NCBI GenBank assembly: GCA_038093515.1
Contig: JBBPSI010000024.1
Span: forward strand, 1 to 64,000
Source: Butyriboletus loyo
Lineage: Eukaryota; Basidiomycota; Agaricomycetes; Boletales; Boletaceae
Length of the DNA: 64,000 nucleotides
Reading direction: 5' to 3'
A model generated the notes under the pieces. It worked only from the letters and a program-made list of their open reading frames with translations. It was not told the origin of the DNA and did not search any database. Made by a program: the position numbers and the translations under genes. Below are positions 57,662 through 64,000 of the stretch, piece after piece (position 1 is the first letter of the stretch; each line of letters opens with the position of its first letter).

Positions 57662-58321
57662 TGTTGCGGATAGCTATGAACAACGATCACTTTTATGACG
57701 GTTTATAGTGACGTTTAGACTCACAGAGGTAAATTGGGGGAAGAGAAGTGTTGGTTATTCTGTGTTCAAGAACAACTCTTTATAAGAAAGGTCCAGGTCG
57801 CCGTGACTTACGTGTTCCTAATTGTTATATGGCGATAAGGAGGCCTGCTATGACCCCGCCTGGTCGTGTCAAACGAGGAGTTCGCAGCGTTGCTAATATG
57901 GAATAGATAGCACACAATAATGTCAGTAGTAATCGGAAACTTTAAGAAAGACGAGCCTATTTCGCCAGTATTTGCTGCCGCAATGCACAGTGGTGGACAG
58001 TATCATACCTGTGGACCGTTAGAGCCGGCCTCCCATATCACTGTACAAGTCGACACTCTTCATGCTCACAGGTTTGGAGCTGTCTCTGGTGTAAAATTTG
58101 AATATTTTGACGATGCTGGAGATTAATATTCATCTTGCACTATGCCGTAAATTTCTCGACTGCCACAAAATCCGCGGTACTGACAAACAATAGATCATGG
58201 AATAATGAAGTTGACGTTGACTCCAAATCCAGATCGATGGTCAACAATCACGTGCTGTATTCCACGCGCCGACTTCTGGCATGCTTCAGCCCCTGTGCTC
58301 CTCCTACATGTTGTGTTGGCA
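57662..58321. other. Intergenic with one small open frame
   Basis: Between the divergent BTB and SNM1-like genes. A 68-codon frame at 57920-58126 (MSVVIGNFKKDEPISPVFAA ... GVKFEYFDDAGD) has protein-like composition and its own ATG, but I recognise nothing in it and see no support beyond openness. Confidence 0.35.
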
Positions 58322-61300
58322 ATGCCTTCTGGAACGCCCTACCACTCGTTTGCACTTCCCTACCCCGTCCGCGTGGACAACTTTACAGATACCCTCGACG
58401 ACTTGCCCCCACCGTACAACAGACCTCCCCTTCATCTCTTGACACACACACACTCGGACCACATCGCTGGTCTCGCCTCAAAGTCGTTTGCATACCGTGT
58501 GATATGTTCACCCGACGCAAAGGAGATGTTGCTGCGTCATGAAGTGTATGCAGAACGTTCGTTGCACGACCATCAGTATCGGGCCGAGAAAAAAAAGACG
58601 TTTGGACATCTCAAGGTCGATCCATACGTGATGCCCAGTGGCCAAAAATTATTCACCGGTTCAAGGGACCTTTTGGTATGCAACCATTTCTTTCTAATCC
58701 CATGATACCGACGCGTCAAACAGCACGCGATACCGCTCAATACACCCACAGAATTCGATCTTTCTGACAGCGAAACCGTGACGATCACTCTTATCGATGC
58801 AAATCACTGTCCTGGTTCCGTCATGTTTGTCCATGTCACCCCAATTTTGCGCGTTTTTCCTTGACTCGTTCTGACTAGGTTCTTGATTGAAGGTCCTCGT
58901 GGGACAGTCCTTCACACCGGCGATCTCAGAGCCGAACCATGGTTTCTCTCGTCCATCCAACGTAATCATTTTCTGCAGCCATACTTGGCTAGCTCTTCAG
59001 AGGATCTTCGAATCTTTGTTGCTCGAAGAGAGGGCACATATGCAGAAGCGACGGATCTCGTGAAGACACTTGAAGCCATCTACCTAGATACTGCTTGCTT
59101 ACTCTCGCCCGTCGTTGTGCCCAGCAAGGTATGTTTGTCTTGTCGCACATTTCAATTCACTGACTTTTTTCATTTACCCTCCTCCCTTATGCCCTGTAGG
59201 AGCGCGCAGTTCAAGGCATCGTCGAACTAATTGCTTTGTTCCCGTCGAGCACGCACTTTTTTATCAACGCCTGGACTTGGGGTTATGAGGACGTCCTCAA
59301 GGCTATCGCACATGCATTTCATTGCAAGGTACTTAATCTCACTTCTACCTTGCACTACTCTTCGTATCTTACCTCACATGGCTGTTTCGCTTAACTTGCA
59401 CGCATATATGCGCTGCTTACGGTTTTTGGCACCACAGATTCACTTTGATCGATACAAACACTCAATTTATTCACATTGTTCAGATCCTTTCTTGCGTGCC
59501 CTCGGCACCCGCGACGCTGCTTCTACTAGGTTCCATGCTTGTGAACGCTTCGATCGTTGTTCCTTCGTAGACGTCCCTCCCTATGACTTTGGAGCCAAAG
59601 GCGCTGAGGTACCGCCAAGCAAAGAGGGCAAGAAAGTGGTCTATGTGAATGCAGTAAACATGGCCCGTGCTCGCTGGGAGGACTACCAAGCTAACGTCAG
59701 GCGGCGAGTTTTGAGAGGCGAGGGCGTGGACTCGTTGGTAAGTCATGATGTGACCCAACGCTGGACCCTCATTTTCACTGATCATATGCGCTGGCTTCGC
59801 GCCATTTGAAGCTCGTTCCCTTGGCTCGGCACTCACCGCTTCCTGAACTCATGAATTTCGTGACGCTCTTCCGCCCACTTCGTATTGTACCAAACACCCT
59901 TGACCCTTCGCTCAACGGTCTTGATTGGGGTGCCATGTCCAAGATGTTCTCAGGATGTCTTTCACCATCGTCGACTCCTGGTTGCTTGGTATCTGTCATG
60001 GCTCCTCCTTGCCCTCTGACGTGCCACCCCAGCACGACAAGTCTTCCAGGGCCCTCTACGAAGTACGACCCAAGAACGTTCTCTGCAACGGGCGAGGGCG
60101 GGCACGTAGATTCGGCATATTCGAACATGATCGGTCCTATTGATGCGGCTGAACTGTGGGGCGACAAGGGTGGCGAGAAAGCGGGGATGGAAGTATTGAA
60201 GGCGTGGATAGGTACCGGGAGACGAAAAGGTCTCGGGAGGACGCGTCGACGTGTCAAGGAAGGCGAAGACGACGATGCTGCCCTAGAAAACGCTACAGAA
60301 GTGCATGGACTGGCGGACAGGCCCAGTCCGCTAGTGTCGTCGTCGGGTAAAGCCCCTGGGATCCTGAAGAGATATGCGCGGAGCGATGATTCCGGTAACT
60401 CTTCAGACGAGGGCGGGTCGGACAACCATGCAAGGACTGCCTGGAAACTTTTTGGGGTTGGGGAACTGGAGGACGCATGCAAGACATGGTTATCGCCTTC
60501 GCCACAATCTGAGTCCCAGGTCCGACTGGAGGCGGTAGTTGACATAGGGACGCTCCCTACGCCAACTTCGTCCCCTCTTCCTCGCGAAAGACGGTTGGGG
60601 GGAAGCAATAAGGGGAAGGAGCGTGCGATCGATCACGCATTGCAAAGCGGTTTACCGTTGGCGATGTTAGTAAATCCTTCTTTCGGACAGGCTCCCACGG
60701 AGATTACCACCCCGCCTGCTAATCCAGACCCTTCTCGACTAACATCGTTGGTATCGGCGTGTACGTCGCCGTTTGTGTCCTTCGACGACATTCGGTTTCC
60801 CGGTCAGCCGCTGGAAGAACAGACGAACGAGGTGGTCGGGCCAGGTTCACAACCGTTTGCTTGCCTCGATAATGTTGTTCTCTCAGATCCATCTCAGAAC
60901 CTCGTACCGTCTCACCCTCTGGCGGAATATCGGAGCCAAAGCCAGCCAAAGCCACGGCTGCACGGGAGGAATCTAGCAATCACTCAGGATGTGGATGTAG
61001 GCGATGTCCGCGCAATGGCGGACGTGGAGAACGTCGGCGAAGTTTCGCCGCCAAAACGCCGAAGAATTGATCAAGAGGAGTCGGAGGTGAAGGTGGATGA
61101 GAAGGGTGATGTTCCCGAGTTTGCTGGGGGTAAACTTGTCCAGGTACAGAGCACGCACTTGACATCATCCAGACGAGAGGAGGGCTATGAGTTGTCACAT
61201 AAATCTTCCATTGGGCTCACTCGTACGCTCACTGTTCCTTCTGCGACGAAAGGGGACGATAAGAAAGCGTCCCTCCCACCGACGGCTTCCGCTCTCGAAG

Positions 61301-62016
61301 TGGAGGGGGTTTTGGGAGCATTCCCGCAGAGCTCCCCTGGGTCGACTGCGACTGCGGCCGTGACGGCGACAGCCACTATTTCGTTTCCCGTGAGGAAGCG
61401 TGTTGAGGACAGAGTCAATTTTGTTGGGAAGACGGCTTCGCTCAGTGGAACTGGACGTGGTGTGCTTTCTCCCCGGACAAGCATGATACAGTTTGACCCG
61501 GGACCACCACCGTGCTCAACCTCGGCGATCGTGCGTGCACCGGTGTTAGCGGTCGAGCGGATGTCGACGGTCGTTATGGCAGAAAGCCACTCTACCTACA
61601 CGAGTGCACGTACAGGTGACGCACCTGTAAGCCCACGAACAGCTGCGCGACGCGCCGAACGCGCAGAGAGGAGACGGATCACGGAGAAGCTGCGGCTGGC
61701 CCGCCCGGATCTTGTCGTGGGGGCGCAAGCGTCGAGACGTGGGAGTCGGGGTCGGGGGCTCGAGCGGGTGGCGACATCGACATCCACGATCATCTTTACG
61801 TCGGAAACGGAGTTAGAGTACGGGATGAATACCCGGAGGATAGAGGTGGGAGCAGATAATGGAACAAGTGTAACGGAGGAAGATGCCAAGATGGATTGGG
61901 ACAAGAGCCAACGGTTGGCGGCGAGGGTGAGGGAGGCACTCAAGAGGGGTGAAAGCGCGAGCAAGGTATTGCCACGTTTGAGCTGTCTGGAGAGATGGTA
62001 TGCAGAGCGGGCGTGA
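58322..62016 (+). CDS. SNM1/Artemis-type DNA-repair metallo-beta-lactamase nuclease
   Basis: Predicted 5' nuclease for interstrand crosslink or end-joining repair (Pso2/SNM1/Artemis group). It starts MPSGTPYHSFALPYPVRVDN. The MBL metal motif is HTHSDHIAGL in exon 1, then DANHCPGSVM and, after an intron, HTGDLRAEPWF. The beta-CASP part includes IYLDTACLLSPVV, ELIALFPSSTHFFINAW and HFDRYKHSIY. The DRMBL end is VVYVNAVNMARARWEDY, then LVPLARHSPLPELMNFVTLF and RPLRIVPNTL. About 700 further residues are disordered and Ser/Pro-rich, a long tail often found in the fungal proteins. Several 50-75 bp introns lie in 58676-59810; their exact joins beyond the first were not all fixed. The upstream in-frame Met at 58205 is possible, but it would cross a region with an alternative splice site. 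Confidence 0.85.
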
Positions 62017-62189
62017 CGGGGTTGGGTAAGCTTTAAACGACGCTTCTTTGGGTCATCCGCATCGTACTTTGAGTGTGGTTCGGTATCACTTTAGTACAGC
62101 AGATGAATTTAACTTGGTACCGGCGACTCGGCGAGTAAGAACGTCCGCCACAGTTCCAGGACTTGAAAGGAGCCCTTGGCATTGGAGTC

Positions 62190-63010
62190 ATGTCATTCAG
62201 TGAGCTGAAACCCATGATATTCCATGCATCACTCCTGGCCGTCGCTGGTTCCCGAATACCATGAAGACGAGGTACGCATTCAACCTCCTACCAGTCGTCA
62301 TCGCCGTCCAACACAGAGCCTGGTCCCACCGATCACCACCACCTCGTCAGATACTGTCTCGGATACAATCGATTGGCATTCACGGCCGTCTGGGTCGAGT
62401 TCCCTGACATCGCTGGACTGCTCCAGTCGAAAGGCATCACACAGCCGCCATCCACCCTGCCTGCGATCGAGGACACAAACACGGGCACCTTCGTTATGGA
62501 TTCCCTCGCGATCGCGACGTACTTGGTTGGACGAGACATACCCCTGAGACACCAAAGGTGCTGACGCCTGCGGCACGTGCGCATGCGATGCTGGACAGGG
62601 TTGGGGACGTGTTCATATTTTCGTTTGGGGTCTGGGGTTAGTACTATTACCAAACGCGTGCTGTACGCCTCGGCGAGCGGTGGACGACACTAGTCAGTGC
62701 TTGTTTTTTTGGGCCCGGAAGACCGCGCGGAACGCGTGAGGCGAGGTATCGAGGCGATCGGGGGTACGTGACGCAAGGTGGGTCTGATGGCGCTTTATGC
62801 CCGTCGGAGCGACTCGGAGGGTGGGGGGTGGGGGGTTGGGGAAGTTGGTGGAGGATCTGGAGAGGTACGTCGGGTGTTGAGAAGGCTTCGGCGCGTTTGG
62901 GAGGACGATGTGTTGTACGTATCTCATCGAGTCGGTCTACGCGCGACGGTCAGACTCGAGCGGAAAGGCTCCTCGAACCACTACCATGGTAGGTTTTCCC
63001 ACGCCTCAAG
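62190..63010 (+). pseudogene. Glutathione S-transferase relic
   Basis: Begins MSFSELKPMIFH. After a frame change it reads PGRRWFPNTMKTR (the GST WSPNTxKTR motif). An 83-bp intron follows, then YCLGYNRLAFTAVWVEFPDI, TLPAIEDTNTGTFVMDSLAI and ATYLVG, the thioredoxin-fold half with its D-S glutathione-binding pair. Another frame change precedes ETPKVLTPAARAHAMLDRVG. The C-terminal half beyond 62700 is only faintly recognisable (RRVWEDDVLYVSHR). Several frame changes make a functional product unlikely. It may have been a GSTF/UstS-like enzyme. Confidence 0.6.
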
Positions 63011-63440
63011 AAGGACAAGGTTGGCAGGGCTCCCAGCGCTTTTTCGAGGTTCCCATAGTCATTTCCCTCGTGGGTCTGTGAGACGGCCCCTCTCAAATTG
63101 CTCTTCCATAAAATCCTCTTTTGGTAGCAGAGCACATATCATTGGCGCACCTGTCGTCTGTTTCACCTTGCTCGACAGTAGGTCAACATGTACAGACAAT
63201 TTCCTTTTATATATACTTTTGTCTCGGCTGCTCCTGAATGTTCCTTTAATTTGTAGCCCCTTTTTTTTTCAATCATCGAGAGACACAAAGATTGTGTTTT
63301 GGTCTAGCCCTTCACCAATATTTTTCTATGGAGGATGGACTTGAGATTTAATATATGTATTATCCCTCACAGAAAAAAAGAATTCCCCTGACAGGCCCCA
63401 GCCAAAGTCCGCCAAAGTCACGGTACTTTTTGCTGATCAG
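63011..63440. other. Intergenic
   Basis: No gene seen. It is T-rich around 63200-63330 and leads into the promoter of the metallothionein-like gene. Confidence 0.4.
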
Positions 63441-63447
63441 TGAGGGG

Positions 63448-63454
63448 TATAAAA
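63448..63454 (+). promoter_or_regulatory. TATA box of metallothionein-like gene
   Basis: TATAAAA lies 65-70 bp before the candidate start at 63519. Two near-identical GCCAAAGTC copies lie about 40 bp further upstream. The TATA spacing fits a strongly inducible fungal promoter. Confidence 0.55.
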
Positions 63455-63518
63455 TCCCCCCTTTCTCGCGCTTAGCTGCTAGACCTCCTCATTCATTCTC
63501 ATCCAAGCAACTCCCATC

Positions 63519-63789
63519 ATGATGTTATACATGGAGGTGCATGATGACCTCTGTCGTCCGCGATGACGCAATGGCTGATTCGGACGCGTTGGGCGGCGTT
63601 CTTGCAGGTCACTTCCACCCCCACCCCCACCCCCACCCCCACCAAGTGCTGCTCCGGTGCCGACAGCTGCAACTGCGCAACTACGTACGTCCCCGCTCCT
63701 CCTCTCCCACCAACGTACCACGTCGTCGATCCTTCTTGTTTCTCGATCTATGTAGGTGCACCTGCAAATGCGGTGGCTGCAAGCACTAA
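63519..63789 (+). CDS. Metallothionein-like Cys-rich peptide
   Basis: Two Cys-rich exons in agreement: 63608-63684 ending TKCCSGADSCNCATT, then, after a GTACGT...TAG intron, 63756-63789 reading CTCKCGGCKH and stop. The spliced peptide has eight Cys in C-C, C-x-C and C-x-x-C spacing, as in short fungal copper/cadmium metallothioneins. The first exon is uncertain: ATG 63519 to 63536 joined at 63608 gives a closed frame of 42 aa. Between start and Cys region lies a run of Pro-Thr codons from a CCCCAC repeat, which is unusual for the family. If real, it would buffer metal ions in the cytosol. The unspliced frames 63541-63789 and 63563-63832 each hold only half of the Cys motif. Confidence 0.6.
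63615..63645 (+). repeat. CCCCAC simple repeat
   Basis: About five units of a 6-bp C-rich motif inside the metallothionein-like exon, coding alternating Pro and Thr. Length change here would alter a Pro-Thr spacer without breaking the frame. Confidence 0.8.
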
Positions 63790-64000
63790 ACGCCACACAC
63801 CGTGTTTTATTTATTTATTTCAGCCGCAGTGACTCCGATCTGTTCTTAGTTCTCGATCTTCCCTTTCGTTCGTCGTTACCGGTGTACTGGTACTATAGCT
63901 ATAGTGCGTGAGCGGGTGTCGGTGGAACGGCTGGGGGGTCGTTCGTGTCTACGTATGGTGTACGTATACTATCATGATGCTGCCATCAGCCTGAGGTATA

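Overview
The window is nuclear DNA of a filamentous basidiomycete, almost certainly an agaricomycete. Genes are split by many 45-65 bp GT-AG introns. The families seen (non-reducing PKS with a SAT domain, TPR-CHAT proteins, a Crinkler-type protein, HET, Dicer-like, auxilin/Swa2-like, Kv-type channel) are fungal. No bacterial operon, rRNA, CRISPR array or confident tRNA was seen. Gene models were spliced by eye. Several close exactly in frame over all exons: the PKS (8 exons, 2027 aa), the Crinkler kinase (5 exons, 779 aa), the auxilin (3 exons, 970 aa), a five-exon orphan (238 aa), the HET protein (482 aa) and the BTB protein (326 aa).

Layout. 0-2 kb: 3' part of a URC1-type GTP cyclohydrolase II gene. 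2.6-4.5 kb: a Ser/Pro-rich unknown on the minus strand. 7.3-13.8 kb: an apparently complete non-reducing polyketide synthase. 14.6-18.0 kb: a TPR-CHAT protein whose 45-residue repeats are almost identical at the DNA level. 18.2-24.1 kb: a graveyard with a phosphatase-like membrane protein and its partial copy, a collapsed TPR-CHAT copy, a carotenoid-oxygenase relic, a 440-bp foldback element and a PKS micro-remnant. 24.8-27.3 kb: a Crinkler-type protein with three header domains, a nuclease-like middle and a kinase. 27.5-34.4 kb: a second PKS + TPR-CHAT unit, with the PKS 5'-truncated and frameshifted and the TPR-CHAT open. 34.6-38.7 kb: an HNH-nuclease gene between direct repeats, then the orphan gene. 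39-41.5 kb: an Hsp20 relic and a 40-bp minisatellite.

From 41.6 kb onward the content looks more conserved: auxilin-like clathrin-uncoating factor, Dicer-like RNase III, Kv-like potassium channel, a degenerate kinase tail-to-tail with a HET-domain gene, a BTB protein, an SNM1/Artemis-type nuclease, a GST pseudogene and a small metallothionein-like gene.

How it fits together. The 7-38 kb part reads as a fast-evolving accessory island. A PKS/TPR-CHAT pair has been copied and decayed at least once, leaving scattered fragments. Three gene types in the window are of kinds linked to self/non-self recognition or inter-organism conflict: TPR-CHAT with homogenised repeats, the Crinkler nuclease-kinase, and the HET gene beside a pseudokinase. 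Any joint function is inference; the sequence shows only proximity, duplication and domain content.
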